Source of the DNA: JACMLD01 sp044223995
GTDB taxonomy: Bacteria; Bacteroidota; Bacteroidia; Chitinophagales; Chitinophagaceae
NCBI GenBank assembly: GCA_044223995.1
Contig: JBGALE010000005.1
Coordinates: forward strand, 186,001-250,000
Length of the DNA stretch: 64,000 bases
Direction: 5' to 3'
A model generated the notes under the pieces. It worked only from the letters and a program-made list of their open reading frames with translations. It was not told the origin of the DNA and made no database searches. The position numbers and the translations under genes are program-made. Of the stretch, positions 26,997-36,252 are shown piece after piece. Each line of letters opens with the position of its first letter. The stretch's first letter is position 1.

Positions 26997-28946
26997 GTGT
27001 ACAATTACCAACTCCACCAGCAGATTAATAACGGGCTCCACGAAAAAAAAATTGACATCGCCGGAAAGGATAATCTTTTTTATACCCGATTTGTTGCCAA
27101 TGCAGCTTCTATCCGTGCTTTGTTTACTGAACTCTATGGCAACCATCCCCGGTGTGAACAAATATTTCAGCAACTCATTCATACCATTGCCAATGCATAC
27201 CAGGAAAGGCCGGCAATACTAAAAGAAAGTGATGATGAAAAAGAAGAAAAGGGCCAGTGGTTCCTTAGCAACGATATTACCGGCATGAGTTTATATGTTG
27301 ATCGGTTTTGCGGGAATATTCAAACGCTTGGCAATAAACTGGATTATTTCCGGCAACTCGGCGTAAATTTTTTACACCTGATGCCCATCTTTGAAAGCCC
27401 GGAAGGGGAAAGTGATGGCGGCTATGCCGTGTCCAACTTCAGGAAAGTAGACAAGCGTTTTGGCACACTCGAAGATGTAAAGAAGCTGAAGGAGAAAATG
27501 AACAGGGAGAAGATGTACCTGATGCTGGACATTGTATTGAACCATACTTCCCATCATCACGAGTGGGCCGTAAAAGCAAAGGCAGGTGACCTGCATTACC
27601 AGCAATATTTTTATATGTTCGATAGCAGGGAACTGCCTGATCAGTTTGACCAATCAATGCCGGAAATTTTTCCTGAAAGCTCTCCCGGCAATTTTACCTA
27701 CGACCCTTCCTGTAAAAAATGGGTGATGACCGTATTTCACCATTACCAGTGGGACCTGAATTATACCAACCCTTATGTGTTTGTTGACATGCTGGATACG
27801 ATATTTTTTTATGCCAACCTCGGTGTCGATATCTTGCGGATAGATGCACCTGCTTTTATATGGAAGCAACTGGGGACTACCTGCCAGAACCTTCCACAGG
27901 CGCACAGCATACTGCGGCTGATCAAACAATGTGTGCAGGTGGCAACACCTGGTATGGCCCTGCTGGGTGAAGCTATTGTATCGCCGAAAGAGATCATGAA
28001 ATATTTCGGAACAGGACTGTATACTGCTAAGGAATGTGATTTTGCCTACAATGCCACGCATATGGCTTTGCAATGGGATGCATTGGCAACCGGTGATACG
28101 CGGGTGATGCTGGCCGCACAACATGAAATTTTACAAAAGCCCTATGGTACATCGTGGATTACGTACACCCGTTGCCACGATGACATCGGTTTGGGGTATG
28201 ATGATTATATGATACAGCATGCCGGTTATAACCCTTATGAACACCGCAGGTTTTTAAAAGATTATTATTCGGCCAACCACCCCGGCTCACCGGCCAGGGG
28301 TGCATTGTTTTCAGTAAACCCAAAAACACAGGATGCACGCATCAGCGGATCGCTGGCATCGCTCTGTGGTTTGGAAAACGCCATTAACAACAATGATGCA
28401 GAGCAGTTAGAACTATCGGTAAGAAAAATTTTACTGATGCAGGCGCACAGCTTTTTTATTGGCGGTATCCCGATGATCTTTTACGGCGACGAGTTGGGCT
28501 ATACCAATGATTACTCCTATTTAGCAGACCCTGGAAAAAGTTATGACAATCGTTGGATGCACCGGCCCATCATTGACTGGAACAAGAATAAAAAAATAAA
28601 TACTGAAGGCACCCCCGAGCAAAGGATATTTTCTTCCACGCAAAAATTAATTGCCACCAGGAGACAGTTGCCTGTTGTAGGTGATTATAAAAACCTCACC
28701 TGGATGACGCCGCATAATATTCATATCGCTGGATACCTTCGAACCTATGATGATAAAAAACTGTATTGTATTTTTAATTTCAGCAACCAGCAGGCATACC
28801 TGACGTGGTTTGCATTCAAAGAACATGGAAACGCTCCCGCACGCTTATATGATCACTGGACCAATGACTATATGGAAGTAGGTTATAATCATGAATACCT
28901 GGTAGTAGCCCCCTATTCCTTCCATATATTTGAACCATCCGAATAG
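26997..28946 (+). CDS. Amylosucrase (GH13 subfamily 4)
   Basis: 649 aa, close to the 636 aa of the Neisseria enzyme. It would convert sucrose to an alpha-1,4-glucan plus fructose in the cytoplasm. The GH13 barrel carries nucleophile Asp283 (ILRIDAPAFIWKQLGTTCQNLPQAH, a stretch specific to amylosucrases), acid/base Glu325 (LLGEAIV) and Asp395 (HDDIG). The N-terminal helical domain precedes the barrel, and a C-terminal beta domain ends YSFHIFE. Start is GTG at 26997, 16 bp after the kinase remnant's stop, preceded by AAGGAAAG. Sucrose phosphorylase or another GH13 hydrolase is less likely given the FIWKQLGTTC motif. Confidence 0.9.
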   Translation: MYNYQLHQQINNGLHEKKIDIAGKDNLFYTRFVANAASIRALFTELYGNHPRCEQIFQQLIHTIANAYQERPAILKESDDEKEEKGQWFLSNDITGMSLYVDRFCGNIQTLGNKLDYFRQLGVNFLHLMPIFESPEGESDGGYAVSNFRKVDKRFGTLEDVKKLKEKMNREKMYLMLDIVLNHTSHHHEWAVKAKAGDLHYQQYFYMFDSRELPDQFDQSMPEIFPESSPGNFTYDPSCKKWVMTVFHHYQWDLNYTNPYVFVDMLDTIFFYANLGVDILRIDAPAFIWKQLGTTCQNLPQAHSILRLIKQCVQVATPGMALLGEAIVSPKEIMKYFGTGLYTAKECDFAYNATHMALQWDALATGDTRVMLAAQHEILQKPYGTSWITYTRCHDDIGLGYDDYMIQHAGYNPYEHRRFLKDYYSANHPGSPARGALFSVNPKTQDARISGSLASLCGLENAINNNDAEQLELSVRKILLMQAHSFFIGGIPMIFYGDELGYTNDYSYLADPGKSYDNRWMHRPIIDWNKNKKINTEGTPEQRIFSSTQKLIATRRQLPVVGDYKNLTWMTPHNIHIAGYLRTYDDKKLYCIFNFSNQQAYLTWFAFKEHGNAPARLYDHWTNDYMEVGYNHEYLVVAPYSFHIFEPSE

Positions 28947-29081
28947 TATTACCCAACCTTCCCTTAATTTTTCTTCGTACCTGACAATAAAGTTGTGCGC
29001 TTTTTTGTTAATAAATTGCTGTGATATAATATTAAGCCCAATATTTGCAGCGATAGGGTAATTTTACGGGTCAATCAATAT

Positions 29082-31103
29082 ATGAGAGATAAAATAGCAG
29101 TCGTACTTCTGCTCACCATAATTCTTGCAACAAAGCTACATGCACAGTCCTGTTCACTGCTGGGCCAAACACCGTCGACAGCATTTCCCGTTTGCGGAAC
29201 AGATACTTTCAGCCAATCGACCGTTCCTATTTGCACCAATAATAATATACCCGTACCGGGTTGTGCCGCCTCCGGTGCATCGTATGCTGATAAAAATCCA
29301 TTCTGGTACCAGTTTACCTGCTTCACATCCGGAACACTTGGTTTCCTGATAACACCCAATAATCTTGGAGACGATTACGACTGGCAGTTATTTGATATCA
29401 CCGGTCATGATCCTGATGAAGTTTATACCAATACAAATTTGTTTGTAACGGGAAACTGGTCGGGTAGTTATGGATTAACCGGCGCGTCTACCGCTGGCAC
29501 TGCTGTGGTACAATGTGCCTCTGACCCCGCCAACAATGTTCCTACGTTTAGCAAAATGCCCAATATCATACAGGGACATACCTATTTATTATTAGTTAGT
29601 CATTATTCAGACAGCCAGAGTGGCTATAAATTATCATTCGGTGGAGGCAGTGCGAGTATCACCGATCCAAAACTTCCCGATCTGCAGGATGCACGTGCTT
29701 CCTGCGATGCGACCGTCATCACCATCCGGTTGAATAAAAAGATGAAATGTTCTTCGCTGTCAGCCGATGGAAGTGAATTCACCTTCAGCCCAGCAGCAGC
29801 TACTGTTACCAGTGCAGCAGGCGTAGGATGTTCCAGCGGATTCAACCTCGATTCAGTTACACTCACGTTAAGTAATCCTTTGCCGCCAGGTAATTATTCA
29901 GTGATTATTAAAGACGGCGGCGATGGCAATACATTGCTGGACAATTGCGACAGGCCGATACCCGCAGGAAATAATATTCCCCTGACCATTCTTCCGCTGG
30001 CACCAACTCCGATGGACAGCCTCACGGCAGTAACATGTGCCCCCGGTTCACTGCAACTGGTATTCAAAAAAAATATCCGCTGCAACTCCATTGCAACCGA
30101 CGGAAGTGATTTTATTGTTACAGGCCCGGGCGCTATTACCGTTAGCAGCGCGAGTGGCAATTGCGTGAATGGCGTAAGTGATGCCATTGTCGTGAAACTG
30201 GCTTCGCCTGTTGTAGTAGGTGGTACTTACCAGTTGACACTGGTAAAAGGAACGGATGGCAATACCATCGTGGATGAATGCGGACAGCAAACACCTGCTG
30301 GCTCCACGATTCCATTTACCGTAAAAGATACCGTGTCGGCAGATTTTAGTTACCAGGTAGTACTGGGTTGCCGTGCAGATACTATTCATTTTTCCCACAA
30401 TGGATTAAACGGCGTGAACCAATGGACATGGCGCTTTGATGTTGCCGGCGCTTCTACACAACAAAACCCTGATTTTATATTTAAAACATTTGGCAGCAAG
30501 CAAATCACGCTGGCAGTAAGTAATGGTTTTTGCAGCGATACACTTTCCAAAACTATTGTACTGAACAATGAATTAAAAGCAGCATTCGAAACAAATAATA
30601 TATTATGCCCGGAAGATGCAGCCACATTCCAGAACAACAGCGTTGGTGACATCATTGACTATAACTGGGATTTTGGAAACGGCAGCCGGAGTTTTATTGT
30701 TACACCACTTCCGCAGAATTATCCGAAAACAGGTATTGAAAAAATATATACTGTGCAGTTGATTGTTAAAAACAGTGCGGGGTGTTTCGATACAACGAGA
30801 CAGCCCATAAAGGTTTTAAAGACCTGTTATATAGCCGTGCCCAATGCCTTTACGCCAAATGGTGATGGATTTAATGACTATCTCTATCCATTGAATGCAT
30901 TCAAAGCCGATAACCTTGAGTTTAATGTGTACAATCGTTTTGGTCAACTGGTATTCCATACCACCGACTGGACGCAAAAATGGGATGGCAAAATCAAAGG
31001 TGAGTTGCAAAGTACCGGCACTTACGTGTGGACGCTGAAGTATACCAATCATGATACCGGTAAAAAAGTATTCCAGAAAGGTACCTCCGTTTTAATACGT
31101 TGA
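29082..31103 (+). CDS. Secreted T9SS type-B cargo protein with Ig-like and PKD domains
   Basis: 673 aa. Signal peptide to about residue 22 (TKLHAQ). A Cys-rich N-terminal domain of the PEP-CTERM/CUB-like sort is followed by two similar Ig-like repeats (about 205-310 and 313-415, each with the pattern CxxxxIxLxFxKxxxCxSxxxDGSxF ... GNTxxDxC), one or two PKD domains (about 420-590) and a C-terminal gliding-motility domain (NAFTPNGDGFNDYLYPL ... NRFGQLVF ... WDGKxxGE ... GTYVWTLKY), which targets the protein through the type IX secretion system. Probably surface-attached; ligand unknown. Confidence 0.88.
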   Translation: MRDKIAVVLLLTIILATKLHAQSCSLLGQTPSTAFPVCGTDTFSQSTVPICTNNNIPVPGCAASGASYADKNPFWYQFTCFTSGTLGFLITPNNLGDDYDWQLFDITGHDPDEVYTNTNLFVTGNWSGSYGLTGASTAGTAVVQCASDPANNVPTFSKMPNIIQGHTYLLLVSHYSDSQSGYKLSFGGGSASITDPKLPDLQDARASCDATVITIRLNKKMKCSSLSADGSEFTFSPAAATVTSAAGVGCSSGFNLDSVTLTLSNPLPPGNYSVIIKDGGDGNTLLDNCDRPIPAGNNIPLTILPLAPTPMDSLTAVTCAPGSLQLVFKKNIRCNSIATDGSDFIVTGPGAITVSSASGNCVNGVSDAIVVKLASPVVVGGTYQLTLVKGTDGNTIVDECGQQTPAGSTIPFTVKDTVSADFSYQVVLGCRADTIHFSHNGLNGVNQWTWRFDVAGASTQQNPDFIFKTFGSKQITLAVSNGFCSDTLSKTIVLNNELKAAFETNNILCPEDAATFQNNSVGDIIDYNWDFGNGSRSFIVTPLPQNYPKTGIEKIYTVQLIVKNSAGCFDTTRQPIKVLKTCYIAVPNAFTPNGDGFNDYLYPLNAFKADNLEFNVYNRFGQLVFHTTDWTQKWDGKIKGELQSTGTYVWTLKYTNHDTGKKVFQKGTSVLIR

Positions 31104-31202
31104 CCATTTGCTTTGTACAGCACCGTATGCACTGCATTTCCTGCAGAATCATTACATTTATCATGACTGGCTGATAATTATCCACGTTTCAATACTGCCA
31201 TT

Positions 31203-32141
31203 ATGAGATATTTCTTTGCAACAATTTGTTGTATTTCCCTTTTTTCCATGCAGGCTTTTTGCCAAACCAAATCCATACAGGAAAGGCTTGGCTATTCCAA
31301 AGACACAAAGCTGCTGATCATACATGCTGATGACATGGGTGTTTCACAATCGGAGAATGCAGCAAGCATCAGCGCCATGGAGAAAGGAAGTGTTAGTTCC
31401 GGAAGTATAATGGTGCCCTGTCCTTGGATGGGCGATATCGCTTCCTATGCACGGACACATCCTAAAGCAGATCTTGGTCTGCACCTGACGCTCACCAGTG
31501 AATGGAAATATTACAAATGGGGAACGGTTACCCCTGCGCCACAGGCATTGAGTCTTTTGAACAAAAATGGTTTCTTTTATAATGATCTTGACAGCCTTTA
31601 CAAATTTGGTAAACCGGCCGATGTCGAAAAAGAAATCAGGGCACAGATCGAAAGGGCAAAACAATTCGGGATCGACCCTACACATTTTGATGCGCATATG
31701 GGCTGTATGTTTGGTTCACCTGAATATTTATCCATCCTCATCAAACTCAGCCATGAATATAAAGTACCTGTATTGCTGAACCGTATTGCCTTTAAATTTT
31801 TGTACCAGATAGACCTGGATAAATTCATCAGCGATAAAGATGTGCTGGTCGACAATGTATTTATGGCGCAACCGGACGATTTTAAAAATGGCATGGATAA
31901 ATTTTATACAGGCATACTGACCAATTTAAAACCAGGTCTGAACTGCATCCTGCTGCATGCTGCATTTGACAATCCTGAAATGCAGGCCGTGACGATTGAT
32001 CATCCCGACTACGGCGCTGCCTGGCGGCAGGCTGACTATAATTTTTTTACGGGTGAGCATTGCCGTCAGTTACTGGCCGAACAGAAAATTCAACTGGTGA
32101 CCTGGAAAGAAATCAGGGATAAACTGATCAGAAATCAATAA
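31203..32141 (+). CDS. ChbG/YdjC-family carbohydrate deacetylase, secreted
   Basis: 312 aa with a signal peptide (residues 1-21, ending QAFCQ). The YdjC pattern is clear: LLIIHADDMGVSQSENAASISAMEKGSVSSGSIMVPCPW with the DD metal motif, ADLGLHLTLTSEW, then THFDAHMGC and NCILLHAAFD. The family removes N-acetyl groups from chitobiose or related sugars; a chitinase of family 18 is encoded elsewhere in this window (43.9 kb). The signal peptide suggests a periplasmic role, unlike the cytoplasmic E. coli ChbG. The next gene starts only 3 bp after its stop. Confidence 0.85.
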   Translation: MRYFFATICCISLFSMQAFCQTKSIQERLGYSKDTKLLIIHADDMGVSQSENAASISAMEKGSVSSGSIMVPCPWMGDIASYARTHPKADLGLHLTLTSEWKYYKWGTVTPAPQALSLLNKNGFFYNDLDSLYKFGKPADVEKEIRAQIERAKQFGIDPTHFDAHMGCMFGSPEYLSILIKLSHEYKVPVLLNRIAFKFLYQIDLDKFISDKDVLVDNVFMAQPDDFKNGMDKFYTGILTNLKPGLNCILLHAAFDNPEMQAVTIDHPDYGAAWRQADYNFFTGEHCRQLLAEQKIQLVTWKEIRDKLIRNQ

Positions 32142-32144
32142 AGC

Positions 32145-32558
32145 ATGGAAAAACCTGCTTCTCATTTTTATGAACATCCCATTACCGTACTTTCTTCGGA
32201 CATCGATGATATGGGTCATGCCAATAACGTAGTATACCTGCGTTGGGTGCAGGAAGCAGCGGCTGCACACTGGAACCAACTTTCTTCAGCCGACATCAAT
32301 AAAAAATATGCGTGGGTGGTATTGCGGCATGAAATAGATTACCTGCAACCCGCTTTTGAAGGTGATCAGCTCATCGCCGCCACGTGGGTGGGCAAACATC
32401 ATGGTGCCACTTCCGAAAGATTTGTTCAAATATCGCAGGCAGCCGGCGGTAAAATTCTTGCCAATGCAAAAACCATTTGGTGCCTGCTGGATGCCACAAC
32501 GTTGAAAGCAAAACGGATCGACGCTGCCATTATAGAAGTATTCAGGTCTGCCGGCTGA
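32145..32558 (+). CDS. Acyl-CoA thioesterase, 4HBT hot-dog fold
   Basis: 137 aa. The HITPxTV-type opening with the active-site region DIDDMGHANNVVYLRWVQEAA (conserved Asp/His and N-x-x-Y) is typical of YbgC/FcbC-like thioesterases, followed by EIDYLQPAFEGDQLIAATWV. Cytoplasmic hydrolase of acyl-CoA of unknown chain type. It probably shares a transcript with the deacetylase ahead of it. Confidence 0.82.
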   Translation: MEKPASHFYEHPITVLSSDIDDMGHANNVVYLRWVQEAAAAHWNQLSSADINKKYAWVVLRHEIDYLQPAFEGDQLIAATWVGKHHGATSERFVQISQAAGGKILANAKTIWCLLDATTLKAKRIDAAIIEVFRSAG

Positions 32559-32581
32559 CCATTGTTTTTTATAATTCCTCC

Positions 32582-32589
32582 TATCTTTG
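32582..32589 (+). promoter_or_regulatory. -7 promoter box immediately before the fRMsr gene
   Basis: TATCTTTG is an exact TAnnTTTG match and lies only 4 nt (CCGT) before the ATG, with TTG at 32562-32564. Transcription would start at or beside the ATG, implying a leaderless message. It overlaps the end of the preceding intergenic space. Confidence 0.65.
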
Positions 32590-32593
32590 CCGT

Positions 32594-33067
32594 ATGGCAG
32601 AAGATTTACAAATCGCGCAGGGAACAAAAGCGGAACAATATACTTCCCTGGTTCCCCAAATAAAAGCTTTGCTGGACGGCGAGCCTGACCTGGTAGCCAA
32701 CCTGGCCAATGTAGCCGCTGCACTCAAAGAACAGTTTGGTTGGTTCTGGGTTGGCTTTTATCTGGTGAAAAAAGATGAACTGGTCCTCGGGCCATTCCAG
32801 GGACCGGTTGCGTGTACACGTATCCGTAAGGGAAGAGGTGTTTGCGGAAGCAGTTGGCAGCAGGAAAAAACATTGATTGTTCCGGATGTAGAAAAATTTC
32901 CCGGTCATATTGCCTGCAGCAGTTTATCCAAATCGGAAATTGTGGTGCCGCTGTTCAGTAATAATACTGTAGCAGGTGTTCTGGATGTGGATAGCTCAGA
33001 ACTGGATCAGTTTGATGAAACGGATAAACAATACCTCGAAGAAATCGTTGGATTGATCAACTTGTGA
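32594..33067 (+). CDS. msrC: Free methionine-R-sulfoxide reductase (GAF-domain, fRMsr)
   Basis: 157 aa from the ATG at 32594; the frame is open further upstream but overlaps the thioesterase gene. One GAF domain with the family's catalytic cysteines in ACTRIRKGRGVCGSSW and HIACSS, and the FWVGFYL segment. It reduces free Met-(R)-sulfoxide in the cytoplasm, a repair of oxidised methionine. The promoter box 4 nt upstream decides the start. Confidence 0.9.
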   Translation: MAEDLQIAQGTKAEQYTSLVPQIKALLDGEPDLVANLANVAAALKEQFGWFWVGFYLVKKDELVLGPFQGPVACTRIRKGRGVCGSSWQQEKTLIVPDVEKFPGHIACSSLSKSEIVVPLFSNNTVAGVLDVDSSELDQFDETDKQYLEEIVGLINL

Positions 33068-33080
33068 TCATCGGCAGAAG

Positions 33081-34307
33081 TTATTTTTCCTGTAACAATT
33101 CATTGATCGCTTTTTCAAATTCCTTTTTATACCGGATATAGTGTTCGCCAGTACCAGGGCCATTGAAACCCGTGTCAAGTTTTCTTACCCGTCCCCTGCG
33201 GTCAAGTATGACCGATGAAGGGAAAAATTTTATAGGCGTCAACTGGGGCAGTGTTTTTTCAGTCCGCAGTGAGTCACTGGTAGATACCCCGGTAACCAGC
33301 ATAGGATATTGCACATTAAATCGTTGCTGAAACTTTTTAAGGCTTTTCACCGAGCGTTCGATATCGGTGCTGTATTCATAGGCCAGTGATACCACCTCAA
33401 AGCCACGTTGTTTATTCCTGCTGTAGTAATCACTGAGAAAAGCAGTTTCATCCATACAGTTCGGGCACCAGCTTCCCATTATCTGTACCACCACTACTTT
33501 ATTTTTGAAACGATCATCGTTGATCGATACAGGTTTTCCATCCAGGTCATTGAAGGTAAAATTCAATCTTTCTTCACCGGGCTTCAAATACATAGCGGCG
33601 TCTTCCGGTGGCAATGATGCTTTCGCATTCCTGGTTGCCGTCCACTCTTCTTTGTTAACAGCACCGGTATAATAGTGCCCGTTCGAGATAGTATTATCAT
33701 CAAGAATTTTCGCAGTAAACAAAAATGCATGTCCGCCATCAAAACAGGACAATTGCAGGGAATCACCGCTGATGACACCTTCGAGGTAACGATAATCGCC
33801 GGTGGGGTTTAAAAATGTCCCCGTAACCAGGCTACCCGTTTGTTTGAATTCAGCTACAGATGGAACGGTGATATAATTTTTATTGACAAATCCCGCCGAC
33901 CATCTCCCGGATATTTTTTTCGTGGCATTTTTTGAAATATCAAACCGGTTGTATCCCGGTGCAGCTGTAAATGGAATCACCTGTGTTTTTACAGAACCAC
34001 CTTTTATCCATACACCTTCCAGAGATTTACTTGTTTTCTTCAACCTGAATTGTGATTCAAATACCGGCATCTGTACAAAAATAGAATCACCGGCTGATGT
34101 AATATCGGTTACACGGATGCGCTCTCCTGCATTACGAATGTACCAGGTTGTTTTACCCAGTTCTTCTTTCCACTCGAAATTGAATACAATAATATTCCCG
34201 TCCTCCCGGTGCAACTGTGCCTTCCACCAGCCATTAAAGGAAGTTGGCTGGGAAAAAGAGAAAGCAGGTATCAGTAAAAAAGAAAAATAAATAATTGTCC
34301 GTCTCAT
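33081..34307 (-). CDS. TlpA-like thioredoxin-fold lipoprotein/secreted protein
   Basis: 408 aa from the ATG at 34305-34307, where a signal peptide begins (RTIIYFSFLLIPAFSFSQ). Residues about 20-250 form a beta-rich domain of the DUF4369/lipocalin-like type (FNGWWKAQLHREDGNIIVFNFEW), and the C-terminus is an AhpC/TSA-TlpA domain with redox motif CPNC in VVQIMGSWCPNCMDETAFLSDYY. Such proteins act in periplasmic disulfide or thiol maintenance. It converges with msrC at its 3' end with a 13-bp gap, so the two redox genes are neighbours but not one operon. Confidence 0.85.
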   Translation of the reverse strand: MRRTIIYFSFLLIPAFSFSQPTSFNGWWKAQLHREDGNIIVFNFEWKEELGKTTWYIRNAGERIRVTDITSAGDSIFVQMPVFESQFRLKKTSKSLEGVWIKGGSVKTQVIPFTAAPGYNRFDISKNATKKISGRWSAGFVNKNYITVPSVAEFKQTGSLVTGTFLNPTGDYRYLEGVISGDSLQLSCFDGGHAFLFTAKILDDNTISNGHYYTGAVNKEEWTATRNAKASLPPEDAAMYLKPGEERLNFTFNDLDGKPVSINDDRFKNKVVVVQIMGSWCPNCMDETAFLSDYYSRNKQRGFEVVSLAYEYSTDIERSVKSLKKFQQRFNVQYPMLVTGVSTSDSLRTEKTLPQLTPIKFFPSSVILDRRGRVRKLDTGFNGPGTGEHYIRYKKEFEKAINELLQEK

Positions 34308-34390
34308 AGTTGTCTGTTCGAGCTGCAATGATAGGTCAAAAAACAGTGCGTCCCCTGTCCTGCCGGCGACATTAAAACAATTTAACACAT

Positions 34391-34407
34391 CCTACTAAAA
34401 TAGTAGG
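34391..34407. promoter_or_regulatory. Perfect palindrome upstream of the TlpA-like gene
   Basis: CCTACTA-AAA-TAGTAGG, a perfect 7-bp inverted repeat, lies 84 bp before the TlpA-like start and 26 bp after the epimerase-like gene's stop. It is similar to the imperfect site before the NarL-type regulator at 23395. Confidence 0.4.
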
Positions 34408-34432
34408 GTATTTATGAACTGGTATCACTTTC

Positions 34433-35374
34433 TCATTTCAGATTTTCCAGCATATCAGCAGTCATTTTCTCCAGGTCATATTCCTGTTTCCAGCCCCAGT
34501 CTTTTCTTGCCACGCTGTCGTCAATACTTTGCGGCCAGCTATCGGCAATGGCCTGGCGGTAATCAGTTTTATAGGAGATAGTGAAACCGGGTCTGTGTTT
34601 TTGAATGGCCGCCCCGATTTCTTTTGGGGAAAAACTCATACCGGATAGGTTATAGGAAGTGCGTATGGAAATTTTACTGGCAGGTGCTTCCATCAATTCA
34701 ATGGTGCCACGGATGGCGTCGGGCATATACATCATGGGCAGGTATGTATCTTCTTTCAGAAAACACTCATACTTGTTTTGCTCCAGCGCATCATGAAATA
34801 TTTCAACAGCATAATCAGTGGTGCCGCCACCTGGTTCAGATTTATAGGATATCAAACCGGGATACCGGATACTCCTGATATCGATACCATAGCGTTGATG
34901 ATAATAGTTGCACCAGAATTCTCCTGCATACTTACTGATACCATATACCGTGGTAGGCTCTATAATGGTTTGCTGCGGGCAATTCTGTTTGGGGCTTGTG
35001 GGACCAAACACGGCGATGGAACTTGGCCAGTATACCTTGTGTATCTTTTCTTCCCTGGCAATATCCAGTACATTCAGCAGGCCTGTCATATTCAGGTTCC
35101 AGGCAAGGTGCGGGTTTTTTTCGCCCGTTGCTGATAAAATTGCAGCCAGCAAGTATATCTGTGTAATGTTTTGCCGTATTACCTGTACATGCAGCATCTC
35201 CTTGTTCATCACATCAAGGCTCACATAAGGGCCGGTTCCTTCCAGCAGTGGGTTTTGTTCCCGGAGATCGGAAGCTACCACGCTCGCGTTTCCATACATT
35301 TTTCTCAAAGCCAGTGTTAGTTCCACACCTATCTGACCGGAAGCGCCGATGACTAAAATTTTTTCCCTGACCAT
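34433..35374 (-). CDS. SDR-type L-threonine 3-dehydrogenase (epimerase-like)
   Basis: 313 aa. NAD-binding motif VIGASGQIGVEL at residues 8-19, catalytic YGISK (Tyr144, Lys148), and the family-specific GGGTTDYAVEIFHDAL and LPMMYMPDAIRGTIELMEAP segments. This matches the extended-SDR threonine dehydrogenase known from Flavobacterium and Cupriavidus, which oxidises L-threonine to 2-amino-3-ketobutyrate. A UDP-sugar epimerase is unlikely given the PMMYMPDA pattern. No kbl gene is adjacent. Confidence 0.88.
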   Translation of the reverse strand: MVREKILVIGASGQIGVELTLALRKMYGNASVVASDLREQNPLLEGTGPYVSLDVMNKEMLHVQVIRQNITQIYLLAAILSATGEKNPHLAWNLNMTGLLNVLDIAREEKIHKVYWPSSIAVFGPTSPKQNCPQQTIIEPTTVYGISKYAGEFWCNYYHQRYGIDIRSIRYPGLISYKSEPGGGTTDYAVEIFHDALEQNKYECFLKEDTYLPMMYMPDAIRGTIELMEAPASKISIRTSYNLSGMSFSPKEIGAAIQKHRPGFTISYKTDYRQAIADSWPQSIDDSVARKDWGWKQEYDLEKMTADMLENLK

Positions 35375-35435
35375 GCAATGGGTTTTATGGTATCAAATGT
35401 AAAGAAGTAAAAACAAATGAAATGACTGCCGGTGA

Positions 35436-36071
35436 TTATTGTGATTCCAGGGAGTTTAAAAAATTTTCAGCCAGCATAAACAGCCTGTTTTCCTGCGAGT
35501 TCTTAAACACGGGGTGAAATTGTTCCAGTTCAAATATCTCTGTTACCATCCTGTTGACATCGTTTTGCATGATATGGGTTAACTGAACATCGATGGGTGC
35601 GGCAGCAGCTTGTTCCACCACGGACTGTCCCCGCCCCTTCAATTGTTCGATCAGCCACTTCTCCGTCAACTGGAGGCCAACGAGTTTAATAATAGTATCC
35701 TTTGTAAAAGTTATAGAACGGGAATGATCAGTAGAGGTAAATAAAATATTATGCATTTTCTCCAGTCCGCCATATACTTTATTATCGGTATCGGTAATAG
35801 ATAACTTTTGCGGCGCAAACACTTCAATAAAGATGATTAAAAAACTCCTTGTATCACCCGACAGCATCCGGGTAAACGAGATGGTTTCGTTTATTTTACC
35901 ATTGATAAGTATAAAGTGAAAATCGTCGTTACAACTGGCCGCCCGCACAAACCCGTTTGCAATGGAAAGGGGAATTTCCAGTCTCCCTTCTTCGCTCACT
36001 GTTGTACCAATGAGTGCCGCGAATTCTTTTAAGACCGATAGCCAGTTGGTTGGCCTGTACGAATATTCCAT
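35436..36071 (-). CDS. AraC-type sensory-domain homologue lacking a DNA-binding domain (1)
   Basis: 211 aa. No close family known to me, but it aligns by eye with the N-terminal part of the AraC protein at 38222: EIPLSIANGFVRAASCNDDFHFILINGKIN against its FPRHVAIGFMQAIDLQSRLQAIIF, and ILFTSTDHSRSITFTKDTIIKLVGLQLTEKWLIEQL against VLLTSTLFDSVFEAKKGTRLFGINILLSKEWLADHL. The C-terminus ends LFMLAENFLNSLE, just where the regulator continues to its HTH. So it keeps the ligand/dimer domain only. Divergent from kdsA. Confidence 0.65.
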   Translation of the reverse strand: MEYSYRPTNWLSVLKEFAALIGTTVSEEGRLEIPLSIANGFVRAASCNDDFHFILINGKINETISFTRMLSGDTRSFLIIFIEVFAPQKLSITDTDNKVYGGLEKMHNILFTSTDHSRSITFTKDTIIKLVGLQLTEKWLIEQLKGRGQSVVEQAAAAPIDVQLTHIMQNDVNRMVTEIFELEQFHPVFKNSQENRLFMLAENFLNSLESQ

Positions 36072-36240
36072 CAGGTAGGTAATTAGTTGTTTTAAGGATG
36101 GGTGCGGGTAACACCGTTATGCATATACGAAAATCTAATTTAGATATAATCGGCCTCAAACGATATCAGTCCTTTTTTTGTTTACGGCGATCAAGTTTTA
36201 TTACCCTTTAATTTCTGTAAGCCAAAAGTTTTGCTTGTCG

Positions 36241-36248
36241 TATTTTTG
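36241..36248 (+). promoter_or_regulatory. -7 promoter box immediately before kdsA
   Basis: TATTTTTG is an exact TAnnTTTG match, 4 nt (CCGG) before the ATG of kdsA, the same arrangement as before msrC. It implies a leaderless or near-leaderless message. Confidence 0.6.
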
Positions 36249-36252
36249 CCGG

